A stretch of 64,000 nt of DNA from Ferruginibacter sp. (GCA_013141435.1 JABFQZ010000015.1:1-64000); one strand, 5' to 3'; shown: positions 18,287 through 26,918, numbered from the stretch's first letter. A program made the numbers and translations. Notes: generated by a model not told the origin, from the sequence alone.

Positions 18287-20329
18287 TTAACTTTTCATTT
18301 CTTCTAATTCCTTTTGTAGTTTAAACATAGTATCTCTTAACCTAGCAGCTTCCATAAAATCCATTTCTTTTGCTGCTTTATCCATTTCTTTTTTTGTTTT
18401 GGCTATAGCTTTTTCCATAGCTGGTATGGTTTTGTACACTGCTTGGTCTTCGGCAGCTATAGTTAAAACATCTTCGGCATTTTCAATTACATTAATATTA
18501 TTTTCATCATAGTTTTTAATATCCAACACACTGCCTTGTGCAAAAACCTGCTCTTTTGTTTTTGATATTGTTGTAGGTGTAATGTTGTGCAGTGTATTAT
18601 ATGCAATTTGTTTTTCTCTACGCCTTTGAGTTTCATCTATAGTTTTTTGCATACTCATGGTAATTTTATCTGCATAAAAAATTACTAAGCCATTGGAGTT
18701 TCGGGCAGCTCTACCTGCAGTTTGTGTTAGGCTACGTTCATTTCTTAAAAACCCTTCCTTATCGGCATCTAATATTGCTACTAATGATACCTCTGGCAAA
18801 TCTAATCCCTCTCTCAAAAGATTTACACCTACAAGTACATCAATAATACCTAATCTAAGTTCTCTCAAAATTTCAATTCTATCTAACGTATGTACTTTGC
18901 TATGTATGTATTTCGATTTTACATTTATTCGTTGCAAATATTTTTGCATTTCTTCGGCCATACGTATGGTAAGAGTAGTTACCAATATACGATCGCCCAT
19001 TTGTATGCGCTTGTCTATTTCGTCGAGCAAGTCGTCTATCTGGTTTATAGATGGGCGTACTTCTATTGGTGGGTCTAATAAACCTGTAGGTCTTACAACT
19101 TGCTCTACTACAGTGCCTCCGCATTTTTCCAATTCGTATTCTCCAGGTGTTGCAGATACATATACAATTTGATTTACTAAATTTTCAAACTCATGAAAAT
19201 TTTGAGGCCTATTATCCATTGCCGATGGCAATCGAAATCCATATTCTACTAGCGTAAGCTTTCGGCTTCTATCACCACCATACATACCACTTATTTGCGG
19301 TATAGATTGATGGCTTTCATCTAAAATACACAAAAAATCTTTCGGAAAATAATCCATCAAGCAAAAGGGTCTTGCACCAGGTTGGCGTTGATCAAAAAAC
19401 CGAGAGTAGTTTTCTATACCATTACAATAACCCAATTCTTTTATCATTTCAATATCGTAATTTACCCTTTCGGTTATGCGTTGAGCTTCTATATATTTAC
19501 CCGATTTTTTAAAATATTCAGCTTGCGCAAAACACTCATCTTGTATTTGGCTTATCACTTTTGCTTGCATATCTTTTGGTGCTAAGTACAACGATGCAGG
19601 AAAAATTGCAGCATCATCTACCTGCACAATACGCTTACCTGTGCTAAGTTCTAGGGTTTCTATACTTTCAATTTCATCTCCAAAAAAACTTATTCTGTAG
19701 CCATAATCTACATAAGGCAAATTAATATCTACCGTATCGCCTTTTACTCTAAATGTACCTCTGGTAAAATCGCCTTGGCTACGATTATACAAACTATTTA
19801 CAAGCGCATGTAAAAACCCTTGGCGGCTAATTATCTGATTTTTTTTAATTCTAATAATTCCATTTTCATACTCTTCGGGGTTGCCCATACCATATATACA
19901 ACTTACACTGGCTACTACTATAATATCTCTTCGGCCGCTTAGCAATTGTGCAGTAGCTTGCAGTCTTAATTTATCTAACTCTTCGTTTATAGCTAAGTCT
20001 TTTTCTATATACGTATTGCTGCTTGGCATGTATGCTTCGGGCTGATAATAATCGTAATACGATACAAAATAACCAACCGCATTGTCAGGAAAAAACTGCT
20101 TAAACTCTCCGTATAATTGTGCTACAAGTGTTTTGTTGTGCGTAATTACCAAGGTTGGTTTTTGGGTATTTTGAATAACATTAGCCATGGTAAAGGTTTT
20201 ACCACTACCAGTTACCCCAAGCAATACTTGGTGTTTTTCGCCTTCTATTATACCATTGGTTAATTGTGTTATAGCATTTGGTTGGTCGCCTGCGGGTGTG
20301 TAAGAAGATTGTATTTGAAAGCTTGCCAT
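18287..20329 (-). CDS. uvrB: excinuclease ABC subunit B
   Basis: 680 residues, standard UvrB. It is the helicase-like damage-verification subunit of nucleotide excision repair and works with UvrA and UvrC. Seen: Walker A TGSGKTFT at residues 40-47, the beta-hairpin region YYDYYQPEAYMP, Walker B DESHQ, helicase motifs QTAGRAARN, and a C-terminal UVR motif (MDKAAKEMDFMEAARLRDTMF) that contacts UvrC. uvrA and uvrC are not in the window. The ATG is only 4 nt after a TAAATTTG box. Confidence 0.97.
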   Translation of the reverse strand: MASFQIQSSYTPAGDQPNAITQLTNGIIEGEKHQVLLGVTGSGKTFTMANVIQNTQKPTLVITHNKTLVAQLYGEFKQFFPDNAVGYFVSYYDYYQPEAYMPSSNTYIEKDLAINEELDKLRLQATAQLLSGRRDIIVVASVSCIYGMGNPEEYENGIIRIKKNQIISRQGFLHALVNSLYNRSQGDFTRGTFRVKGDTVDINLPYVDYGYRISFFGDEIESIETLELSTGKRIVQVDDAAIFPASLYLAPKDMQAKVISQIQDECFAQAEYFKKSGKYIEAQRITERVNYDIEMIKELGYCNGIENYSRFFDQRQPGARPFCLMDYFPKDFLCILDESHQSIPQISGMYGGDRSRKLTLVEYGFRLPSAMDNRPQNFHEFENLVNQIVYVSATPGEYELEKCGGTVVEQVVRPTGLLDPPIEVRPSINQIDDLLDEIDKRIQMGDRILVTTLTIRMAEEMQKYLQRINVKSKYIHSKVHTLDRIEILRELRLGIIDVLVGVNLLREGLDLPEVSLVAILDADKEGFLRNERSLTQTAGRAARNSNGLVIFYADKITMSMQKTIDETQRRREKQIAYNTLHNITPTTISKTKEQVFAQGSVLDIKNYDENNINVIENAEDVLTIAAEDQAVYKTIPAMEKAIAKTKKEMDKAAKEMDFMEAARLRDTMFKLQKELEEMKS

Positions 20330-20333
20330 TGCA

Positions 20334-20341
20334 CAAATTTA
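20334..20341 (-). promoter_or_regulatory. TAAATTTG -7 box directly before uvrB
   Basis: On the minus strand TAAATTTG is followed by TGCA and then the uvrB ATG. If this is the real -7 element, transcription would begin at or next to the start codon, giving a leaderless or nearly leaderless mRNA. No clear -33 element. Confidence 0.45.
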
Positions 20342-20410
20342 ATAAAGATTTTATGCAATAACATAAATAGTAAAGTCATTAAAAAAATTTGGTTACCAGC
20401 TTTTGGTTGT

Positions 20411-20461
20411 TATGGCATCAGCATTGGCGTCGCACATTTCATCTATATCAATTATGGCATC
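20411..20461. repeat. intergenic repeat D, copy 2
   Basis: Non-coding stretch related to 14169-14218 (TATGG-CATCA..TTG..GTC.C.CA.TTCA). Lies between divergent uvrB and the SCO gene. No promoter or gene function is evident. Confidence 0.4.
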
Positions 20462-20537
20462 ATTTTTTTCTCCTGTTTTTACAGTAGAGTATTTAATTCG
20501 ATACTACTTTTATATACAAACTTTACATTTCTAAACT

Positions 20538-20545
20538 TACCTTTG
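20538..20545 (+). promoter_or_regulatory. TACCTTTG, candidate -7 box for SCO-fur
   Basis: Good TAnnTTTG match 43 nt before the SCO start. A TTAACAAGGTT segment lies in the leader. No -33 TTTG at the expected spacing. Confidence 0.45.
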
Positions 20546-20588
20546 CAATTCAATTTGTTTTATTTTAACAAGGTTAAATAAAGGTTTT

Positions 20589-21314
20589 ATGAATAAAAAA
20601 ATTTGGTTTTATTTTATCTTCTTTGCTGCATTGTTAGGTATTTTTTACGGCATGGTTTTTAAAGATTATGATTTTGATGCTGCACCTTTGGCTGTAATAA
20701 ACCCAGCAGTACCTGCTTTTAGCTTTACAAATCAAGATGGAGTTGTTATTACCCAAAAAAATACCGATGATAAAGTATATGTAGCCGAATATTTTTTTAC
20801 AACTTGTAAGGGCATTTGCCCAAAAATGAATGCTAATATGAGGCGTGTATATGATGCCTATAAAGACAACAATGAGTTTCTCATTATTTCTCATACTTGT
20901 ATGCCAGAAATGGATAGTGTACCCATTATGAAGGCACATGAACAAAAAATGATTAATAGCACTTTGCAAAAAGATGAAGATGGTGTTTACACATTTAGCA
21001 AAACGATAGTTGAACAAAACAAAAAAAATAGCAATTGGCATTTTGTTACTGGTAGCAAAGATTCGTTGTACAAAATGGCAAGAGTAGGTTATATGATAGA
21101 TAACCAAAAACCAGATAGTGCACAAAATATTGCCAACCAATTTATACATACCCAGTTTTTTGCTTTGGTAGATAGGTATCGTAGAGTACGAGGTATTTAT
21201 GACGGGCTAAAAGAAGATGAAGTGCAAAAACTATTGCATGATATAAAAAGTTTATTAAAAGAAAAAGTTGATCACACTAGGTTTATGAGTGGGTTTAGCA
21301 GTTCGCCAACATAA
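20589..21314 (+). CDS. SCO1/SenC-family protein (copper chaperone/redox)
   Basis: 241 residues with one N-terminal membrane anchor (IWFYFIFFAALLGIFYGMVF), the rest in the periplasm. The thioredoxin-fold copper motif is present as FFTTCKGICPKMN (CxxxCP), and the distal His is in NWHFVTGSKD. Family role: delivery of copper to the CuA site of cytochrome c oxidase, or thiol redox work. No oxidase genes are next to it here. The following fur starts 6 bp downstream, suggesting one transcript. Confidence 0.9.
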   Translation: MNKKIWFYFIFFAALLGIFYGMVFKDYDFDAAPLAVINPAVPAFSFTNQDGVVITQKNTDDKVYVAEYFFTTCKGICPKMNANMRRVYDAYKDNNEFLIISHTCMPEMDSVPIMKAHEQKMINSTLQKDEDGVYTFSKTIVEQNKKNSNWHFVTGSKDSLYKMARVGYMIDNQKPDSAQNIANQFIHTQFFALVDRYRRVRGIYDGLKEDEVQKLLHDIKSLLKEKVDHTRFMSGFSSSPT

Positions 21315-21320
21315 TTATAT

Positions 21321-21734
21321 ATGCAAACACAACCAGACATATTGCGCCAATCTGGACTAAGCGTAACAGATAGCAGAAAAAAAATATTGGATTTGTTTTT
21401 AGCAGCTAATGGTGCATTGGCACATGCCGATATTGAAAAAAACACCTCCGCTACTTTTGATAGAGTAACAGTGTATCGTACGCTACAAACTTTTGTAGAA
21501 AAAGGTATCATACACCAAATACCTACTACCGATAATTCTATTTTATACGCTCTTTGCAAACACAATTGCCAACAAGGACACCACCACGACGATCATGTAC
21601 ATTTTATTTGCATCAATTGTGATAAAACAATTTGCCTTGATGATGTGACAGTACCAAATGTAAAGCTACCAAAAAAATTTACCAAGCAGCAAGCAGCAAT
21701 GGTGGTTACTGGAGTTTGTGGAGAGTGTGGGTAG
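21321..21734 (+). CDS. Fur-family metal-responsive repressor
   Basis: 137 residues. N-terminal winged helix (SVTDSRKKILDLFL, TFDRVTVYRTLQTFVEKGII); C-terminal dimer/metal domain with HHHDDHVHFICINC, TICLDD and a closing CGEC, giving two Cys-X2-Cys pairs for structural zinc. It may respond to iron or zinc; the sequence alone does not separate Fur from Zur or PerR. Probably co-transcribed with the SCO gene and convergent with the next gene. Confidence 0.9.
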   Translation: MQTQPDILRQSGLSVTDSRKKILDLFLAANGALAHADIEKNTSATFDRVTVYRTLQTFVEKGIIHQIPTTDNSILYALCKHNCQQGHHHDDHVHFICINCDKTICLDDVTVPNVKLPKKFTKQQAAMVVTGVCGECG

Positions 21735-21738
21735 CATT

Positions 21739-22197
21739 TCACAACAGCTTCTCCATCATAATATTACTTCGTATATAATGTGCATCTTCAGGCAATGGTA
21801 TTTCTACAAATCCATATTTTTTGTACACATGTATGGCTGCACTTAGTTTTGTATTTGAAAAAAGTGACAACTTTTTTGCGTTTAATTTTATCGCTTCGGC
21901 AATGCAATAATCCATAAGCATTTTTCCAATGCCAGCACTTTTGTATTTTTCTGTTACTGCCATTTTTGCCAACTCATATTCCTCATCGTTTACTTTAAGC
22001 AACGAGGCTGTAGCTACTACTGTATTGCCATCTAAGGCAAAAAATATTTTTCCGCCCTTGTCTAATATTTCTGTTTGCGGATTTGATAATTGCTTTATAT
22101 CATTTTCCTCTACAGCAAAATATTTTTCAAGCCATTCGTAATTTAATGACTTAATATATTCTTTGTATTCGTCTTTGTAAGAAACAATATGAATCAT
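21739..22197 (-). CDS. GNAT N-acetyltransferase
   Basis: 152 residues from ATG at 22197; the frame runs 8 codons further (22221) into fabG, but MIHIVSYKD is the better start, 2 bp after the fabG stop. Acetyl-CoA site: TEKYKSAGIGKMLMDY (Q/RxxGxG/A variant), then LFSNTKLSAAIHVYKKYGFVEI, the usual last strands of a GNAT. Substrate unknown. Likely co-transcribed with fabG. Confidence 0.85.
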   Translation of the reverse strand: MIHIVSYKDEYKEYIKSLNYEWLEKYFAVEENDIKQLSNPQTEILDKGGKIFFALDGNTVVATASLLKVNDEEYELAKMAVTEKYKSAGIGKMLMDYCIAEAIKLNAKKLSLFSNTKLSAAIHVYKKYGFVEIPLPEDAHYIRSNIMMEKLL

Positions 22198-22199
22198 AC

Positions 22200-22955
22200 T
22201 TAAATATTTAATCCTCCACAAACACTTATAGTTTGCCCAGTTATATAGCTACCCATATCGCTTGCCAAAAATAACGCTGCGTTGGCAATATCACCGCCAG
22301 TTGCAAATTTGCCCAATGGTATAGATGCTTTGTATTTTTCAGCTGCATCGCCTTCTTGCAAATAATTTGTCATATCTGTTTCTACAAAACCTGGTGCTAT
22401 GGCATTGCAACGAATATTTCTACTACCAATTTCTTTGGCTATACTTTTTGTAAAGCCAATAATACCTGCTTTGCTGGCAGCATAACTACTTTGGCCTGCA
22501 TTGCCGGTTTCGCCAATAATACTACTCATGTTTATTATGCTTCCGCTACGAGCTTTCATCATTGGGCGAATAACTTGCTTGGTAATATTAAAAACACTTT
22601 TTAGGTTTACTGTCATTACATCGTCCCACTGCTCTGGGGTCATACGCATAAGCAAATTGTCTTTAGATATGCCTGCATTGTTTACACAAATATCTATTTG
22701 CCCAAATTCTTTTAAAACATCGGCTACAAATGTTTCTGCTGCTGCATAATCGCCGGCATTTGTTTTGTACCCTTTTGCTTTTATGCCAAGTGCAGTAAGT
22801 TTTTGTTGCAAAGCATTGGCTTTTTCTATACTGCTATCACTTACATAGGTAAATGCTATGTTACACCCATTTTCTGCAAATTTTAGTGCAATGGCTTCGC
22901 CAATGCCTCGGGCAGCTCCGGTAATAATGGCTGTTTTATTTTCTAATAATTTCAT
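22200..22955 (-). CDS. fabG: 3-oxoacyl-ACP reductase
   Basis: 251 residues. Short-chain dehydrogenase of fatty-acid elongation that reduces 3-oxoacyl-ACP with NADPH. Seen: TGAARGIGEAI cofactor loop (residues ~11-21), NNAGISKDNLLMRM, the Ser-Tyr-Lys site (MSSIIGETGNAGQSSYAASK), IAPGFVETDMT and a C terminus ending GQTISVCGGLNI. These are typical FabG rather than generic SDR features. Cytoplasmic. Followed by a GNAT gene on the same strand. Confidence 0.92.
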   Translation of the reverse strand: MKLLENKTAIITGAARGIGEAIALKFAENGCNIAFTYVSDSSIEKANALQQKLTALGIKAKGYKTNAGDYAAAETFVADVLKEFGQIDICVNNAGISKDNLLMRMTPEQWDDVMTVNLKSVFNITKQVIRPMMKARSGSIINMSSIIGETGNAGQSSYAASKAGIIGFTKSIAKEIGSRNIRCNAIAPGFVETDMTNYLQEGDAAEKYKASIPLGKFATGGDIANAALFLASDMGSYITGQTISVCGGLNI

Positions 22956-22996
22956 TTGTTATGTTTAAAAAAAACAAAAATAGTTTATTTGTATTT

Positions 22997-24505
22997 TTAA
23001 GAAATCATTTTTTTTATTTCTTCTACAATTTTTCTTTCGTTACTTAGTCTAGGCACTTTGTGTTGGCCGCCTACTTTATTTTTGCTGCGTAGCCAGTTTG
23101 TAAATGTACCGTTAGGCATTATTTGCACTACTGGCATACGAAGTGCAATATCTTTTTGTCGTTTGGCTTCGTAATCGCTATTTACATTTTTTAAAGCATT
23201 ATCTAACTCTTGTGTAAATAATAATACATCATTTGGTACAGTTTCAAACTCTATTAACCACTCATGTGCACCATTGCTTTGTGCTGTAAAATAAATAGGC
23301 GCTGCTGTATAATCTTTTACAATAGCGTTAGTTTTTTGTGCAGCAGTTGCTATTGCTTTATCTGCATTATCCACTATCAGTTCTTCGCCAAAGGCGTTTA
23401 TATAATGTTTAAGTCGGCCTGTAATTTTTATTTTGTATGGGTTTAGCGATGTAAATATTATTGTATCACCAATTATATAGCGCCACAAGCCACCAGTAGT
23501 GCTTATTACAATGGCATAATTTTTATTTATTTCTACGGTAGTAAGCCCAAGTGTTTTTGGATTTAATTTTCCATATTCTTCTACTGGCATAAATTCATAA
23601 AAAATACCATGCTCAGTAAATAATAACATGCCTTCATCGTTAGGTTTTTCTTGAGCAGCAATAAAGCCTTCGCTGGCATTGTATATTTCTAAAAAATTTA
23701 TTTTTTTTCCAATAATATTTTCAAATTGTTGTTGATAAGGCACAAATGATACGCCACCATTTATATATAATTCTAAATTTGGCCATACTTCGGCAATGGT
23801 TTTCTTTTTCTTTATTTCTAAAATTCGTTTAAGCAAAATTAGTGTCCATGTAGGTACGCCAGCAAGGCTTGTTACATTTTCTTCGGCAGTAATTTGAGCT
23901 AGTTTTTCAATTTTATTTTCCCATTCATCTAGCAATGCTATGCTAAGCTCTGGCGTACGTAGCCATTGCCCCCAAAAGGGTGAGTTTTGCATAAGTATGG
24001 CACTCAAATCGCCACACATTATATCATCGCTTAAATTACTTATTTGGTGCGACCCACCAACAACAAGGCTTTTGCCTGTTAATAAATTGCTACTAGGGAA
24101 ATTTTTATAATATTTTGTAAGCACATCTTTACTAGCCTGAAAATGGTTTTCTTGTAAACTTTCTTCGCTTACTGGTATAAATTTGCTTTTATTGTTAGAT
24201 GTGCCACTACTTTTTGCAAACCAATTTACTGGACTATTCCACAATACGTTTTCTTCGCCTTGCATCATACGTTCTATATATGGGCATACATCGTTGTACT
24301 CATGTATAGGTACTCTTTTTTTAAATTCTTTAATGCTAAAGAGTTTGTCAAAACTATATTTTTTTCCGAACGATGTGTATTGAGCATTGGTAACTAAGCT
24401 TTGCAAAACTTGCCTTTGAGCTGCTGCCGGGTGGTTTACCCAATTGTAAATACGTTTATAACGTAGCCTTGCAATTAAAGATATGGTTTTGGATAGCAAA
24501 TTCAT
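22997..24505 (-). CDS. GH3-family acyl-adenylating enzyme
   Basis: 502 residues, full GH3 length. Adenylation motifs: AKSSGTSNNKSKFIPVS (ATP loop, ~residues 92-108), the substrate/ATP segment IYNASEGFIAAQE, and STTGGLWRYIIGDTIIF. Plant GH3 enzymes couple amino acids to jasmonate or auxin; bacterial members are widespread in Bacteroidota with no known substrate. Located just after the broken arsC, with a 50-bp gap. Not obviously linked to arsenic. Confidence 0.9.
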   Translation of the reverse strand: MNLLSKTISLIARLRYKRIYNWVNHPAAAQRQVLQSLVTNAQYTSFGKKYSFDKLFSIKEFKKRVPIHEYNDVCPYIERMMQGEENVLWNSPVNWFAKSSGTSNNKSKFIPVSEESLQENHFQASKDVLTKYYKNFPSSNLLTGKSLVVGGSHQISNLSDDIMCGDLSAILMQNSPFWGQWLRTPELSIALLDEWENKIEKLAQITAEENVTSLAGVPTWTLILLKRILEIKKKKTIAEVWPNLELYINGGVSFVPYQQQFENIIGKKINFLEIYNASEGFIAAQEKPNDEGMLLFTEHGIFYEFMPVEEYGKLNPKTLGLTTVEINKNYAIVISTTGGLWRYIIGDTIIFTSLNPYKIKITGRLKHYINAFGEELIVDNADKAIATAAQKTNAIVKDYTAAPIYFTAQSNGAHEWLIEFETVPNDVLLFTQELDNALKNVNSDYEAKRQKDIALRMPVVQIMPNGTFTNWLRSKNKVGGQHKVPRLSNERKIVEEIKKMIS

Positions 24506-24716
24506 TATTGCAGCAAGATAAAAAATATTGTTGTAGAAACACTATTTGTATATGCTTAAATATTTTTTTCTACGAAACTTTTGCAGTAATCTTTTATCAT
24601 TTGCCTAACAGCATTAAATTGTTCCAAAATTTCTTGTTTGCTACCTTTGGCTTTTGCAGGATCGGGAAAATTGTAATGAAACTTTTTTGCTGCACTCGAA
24701 AAAAAAGGGCATCTTT

Positions 24717-24907
24717 CGTTCGAGGCTTTGTGCAGTTGGGGAATTGACCAACTGTCCGCCCGGAAACGAAGCTAAATTTATAACTAAAAGCCGAAGTTAA
24801 GAACTACTGCCCGGCAGAATTACGTCCGCCGAAACCAAAGCCTGGATATGCACTGCCGATGATTGCTTCAACGTCGAGCCCCAATTGCACAAAACCTTTT
24901 GTTGTGC
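24717..24907 (-). other. attC-like recombination site of the cassette
   Basis: In cassette direction: R'' box GCACAAC (24907-24901), 4-nt spacer, L'' arm at 24896-24879 (GGTTTTGTGCAATTGGGG), a ~137-nt variable centre with its own small hairpins, L' arm at 24741-24724 (CCCCAACTGCACAAAGCC), 6-nt spacer, then the G of R'. The L arms pair at 16 of 18 positions, the rest being wobble-type. The R boxes deviate from RYYYAAC/GTTRRRY at one position. At 191 bp it is on the long side for attC sites. Confidence 0.65.
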
Positions 24908-24976
24908 GTTCGTGCTGTCATTGAAAATGTCAGCTGAAGGAAAGCAAGGCTTACTTTTTCAAAAATTAAGATTGTA

Positions 24977-25411
24977 TCAATCAAGCAACTCGTCAGCTTC
25001 TTCATTGTAATGAAAGGAAGTTATTGTCCAACCAGTTCCACTATTATAAAGAGTGAAATCAACTTTTAAAAAGAACTTGCTGAATTTAATTACATAGAAA
25101 CGTTTAGCAATAAAATTCTTAACCTTACTTTCCTTTATAAATTCGGATGAAAGCATTTTGCCAAACTGCGGAAAGAGATTTTTGATTTGGTCTGCTATTG
25201 TCACTTTTAATGTGTCAATAGAGTTTGGTTGCATAACCGTATTCTGTTTCAAAAGTTCTAATGCTTCGTCAGTTTTACCTGCTACGAATTGCTGCATGAA
25301 GTTGTCACAGACATTATCAATTCGATTTTTGTCTTTGTCTAAATTTTGTTTGGTTTGTCCACATGAAACGAGTGTCAAACAAACAAAGAGAGCAGTCAAT
25401 AGTTTTGTCAT
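24977..25411 (-). CDS. cassette-borne small lipoprotein (DUF3887-like)
   Basis: 144 residues from the ATG at 25411; the frame extends to 25471 but that part belongs to the arsC junction. Lipoprotein signal MTKLLTALFVCLTLVSCGQ, lipid on Cys17. The mature part has an alpha+beta pattern (DNFMQQFVAGKTDEALELL, then several beta strands, GTGWTITSFHYNEE) like DUF3887 proteins of the NTF2-like fold. Probably faces the periplasm. Function unknown. It is the only gene of the inserted cassette and reads in the same direction as arsC. Confidence 0.7.
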   Translation of the reverse strand: MTKLLTALFVCLTLVSCGQTKQNLDKDKNRIDNVCDNFMQQFVAGKTDEALELLKQNTVMQPNSIDTLKVTIADQIKNLFPQFGKMLSSEFIKESKVKNFIAKRFYVIKFSKFFLKVDFTLYNSGTGWTITSFHYNEEADELLD

Positions 25412-25801
25412 AAATATATACGATTGAATTTGTAAAATGTGTCGGTGTAGCATGACGCACAACTTTAGCATTGTCGCAAACTGTTATTACAAAATCGAAA
25501 TCAACTTTTCGATATTCTTCGATATTGTTAGATGTGTGATGCGAAATATCAATATTATCTTCTTTCATGGTTTCGATGGCTAATGGATTTACGCCATGAG
25601 TTTCGATGCCTGCGCTATACACTTCGGCTTTATTTTTAGCAAAATACTTTAAATAGCCCTCTGCAATTTGGCTTCGGCAGCTATTACCTGTGCATAATAT
25701 CAATATTTTTTTCATGCCATATTTTTTTGTTTATAAGCTTCAGAGCAATGACATAGCTTTAGTAGCGATAATTATTTGTTTGTTTTTTCTTTGATTAAAT
25801 A

Positions 25802-26290
25802 TTATACTCCTATTGTTTTACTTCTTCTTTCCATTATCACATTATCTCTCCATACACCATTCTTTGCACCAATTTTTTCCCGGTATCCAATTATTCTAAA
25901 CCCCATTGTTTCATGCAACTTTATGCTGCTAATATTCTCAGGAAAAATACCCGATTGTAATGTCCACAGACCATTTTCTTCACTTTCACTAATAAGTTTT
26001 TCAAAAAGTATTTTACCAATTCCTTTTGCTCTTTCATTTGATGCTACATATATACTTACTTCCGCTACACCTGCATACACACATCTAGAAGACACAGGCG
26101 AAAGTGCAGCCCAGCCTAACATTTTTACATCCTCAAAAATGGCTATTCTGCAAAATGGCAAATGACTTTTATCCCATTCGGCCCAAGTTGTAGCTTCGGT
26201 TTGAAAAGTTGCATTACCAGTTGCAATTCCTTGTTCATAAATTTCTACAACAGTTTGGTAATTGTTTTCTTGTATTGCTTTAATTTTCAT
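25802..26290 (-). CDS. ArsN1/PAT-like N-acetyltransferase
   Basis: 162 residues. Strong phosphinothricin-acetyltransferase pattern: IYEQGIATGNATFQTEATTWAEWD at the N terminus, VSIYVASNERAKGIGKILFEKLI (acetyl-CoA loop), SIKLHETMGFRIIGYREKIGAKNGVW at the end. In arsenic operons this family (ArsN) acetylates the organoarsenical antibiotic arsinothricin, a phosphinothricin analogue. Position between a methyltransferase and arsC, with a 4-bp overlap upstream, makes that role plausible, but specificity is inferred. Confidence 0.8.
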   Translation of the reverse strand: MKIKAIQENNYQTVVEIYEQGIATGNATFQTEATTWAEWDKSHLPFCRIAIFEDVKMLGWAALSPVSSRCVYAGVAEVSIYVASNERAKGIGKILFEKLISESEENGLWTLQSGIFPENISSIKLHETMGFRIIGYREKIGAKNGVWRDNVIMERRSKTIGV

Positions 26291-26907
26291 TTGAAAATTT
26301 GCTTTTTAAAACTACAAAATAAAAAGTTTTGTTTTGTTCCAAAGGGTGTAATATGGTTTTCGGTAATGCAACGAATTTTATCAAAACTATTTTTAAATTC
26401 GGTTGATAGTTTTTCTTTGCTGTATTTTTTTATTTCTAATCCGCTACATCTATCTGGTCCATCTTCCGAAAAAGTGCCAATGGTTAAATAGCCTGCTACG
26501 GTATTTTTAGCCGTTTTTAAATAAATAGCTCTTTCTTCTTCGGTAGTTAAAAAATGAAATGTAGCTCTATCATGCCAAACGTCATAAGTAGTAGTTGGCT
26601 CAAAGTTTGTAACATCACTTACTATCCATTGTACTGTTTTTGCCCTAACTCCCAATCTCTTTTTTGCTTTTAAAAGAGCAGTTTTAGAAATATCAAGTAC
26701 AGTTATGTTTACAAACCCCTCGTTTAATAAATTATCTACAAGGGTGCTATCTCCACCACCAATGTCAATAATTTTGGCGGTTTTATCTACTCCAAAAGAA
26801 TGTATAAAATCTAACGATGTTTTTGGAACAGCTTGTGTCCAACTTACTTCATTGGGGTTTTTTGTTTTATAAACTGTATCCCAATGTTTTTTAATTTGAT
26901 TTTGCAT
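26287..26907 (-). CDS. class I SAM-dependent methyltransferase of the ars operon
   Basis: 206 residues from ATG 26907 (an in-frame start 7 codons upstream overlaps the previous gene). SAM site IDIGGGDST at residues 47-55; VLDISKTALLKAKKRLG, WIVSDVTNFEP and the conserved WHDRATFHFLT and FSEDGPDRCSGLEIKKY follow. This subgroup often sits with arsR and DUF6428 in Bacteroidota. It lacks the multiple conserved Cys of ArsM, with one Cys in DRCSGL, so arsenite methylation is not assured. Cytoplasmic. Confidence 0.8.
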   Translation of the reverse strand: MQNQIKKHWDTVYKTKNPNEVSWTQAVPKTSLDFIHSFGVDKTAKIIDIGGGDSTLVDNLLNEGFVNITVLDISKTALLKAKKRLGVRAKTVQWIVSDVTNFEPTTTYDVWHDRATFHFLTTEEERAIYLKTAKNTVAGYLTIGTFSEDGPDRCSGLEIKKYSKEKLSTEFKNSFDKIRCITENHITPFGTKQNFLFCSFKKQIFK

Positions 26908-26918
26908 ATATTTATTTT

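Larger units (their letters stand above)
24717..25462 (-). mobile_element. integron-type gene cassette inserted in arsC
   Basis: Boundaries come from rejoining arsC: host AAAG | TTGTGCG...CGAACG | AAAGATGC. Read in the arsC direction the insert has a 51-nt leader, one ORF (25411-24977), 69 nt, then a ~190-bp imperfect inverted-repeat structure. The 5' end TTGTGC(G) with the host G makes GTTGTGC, the exact reverse complement of GCACAAC (24907-24901), as expected for the R' and R'' boxes of an attC site opened at G^TT. Base composition differs visibly from the flanks (more G and C). No integrase gene in the window; insertion at a secondary site is inferred. Confidence 0.75.
24556..25715 (-). 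pseudogene. arsC: arsenate reductase arsC split by a 746-bp insertion
   Basis: The N-terminal part (25715 down to 25463) encodes 84 residues of a low-molecular-weight-phosphatase-type ArsC: P-loop CTGNSCR at residues 8-14, GIETHGVNPLAIETM, VCDNAK. The frame then runs into unrelated sequence. The missing half is found intact at 24717-24556: ERCPFFSSAAKKFHYNFPDP, then 33 further residues to the TAA at 24556. Joined, AAA-GAA-AGA-TGC gives VCDNAK-ERCPFF and a 137-residue protein of family length. The redox triad would be Cys8, Cys80 and Cys87; the insert falls between Cys80 and Cys87 and also shifts frame, so the enzyme must be inactive. Last gene of the arsR operon. Confidence 0.93.

Noticed and set aside
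20634-21149. 171-residue minus-strand ORF
   Set aside because: Antisense of the SCO gene, which has clear family motifs on the plus strand.
24717-25462. Insertion sequence or group II intron as the identity of the arsC insert
   Set aside because: No transposase or reverse transcriptase ORF, no terminal inverted repeat or target duplication of IS type; layout fits a gene cassette better.
25317-25715. 132-residue ORF read as a complete small ArsC/phosphatase
   Set aside because: After residue 84 it runs into the inserted cassette; the true C-terminal half lies at 24717-24556. Treated as part of a pseudogene.
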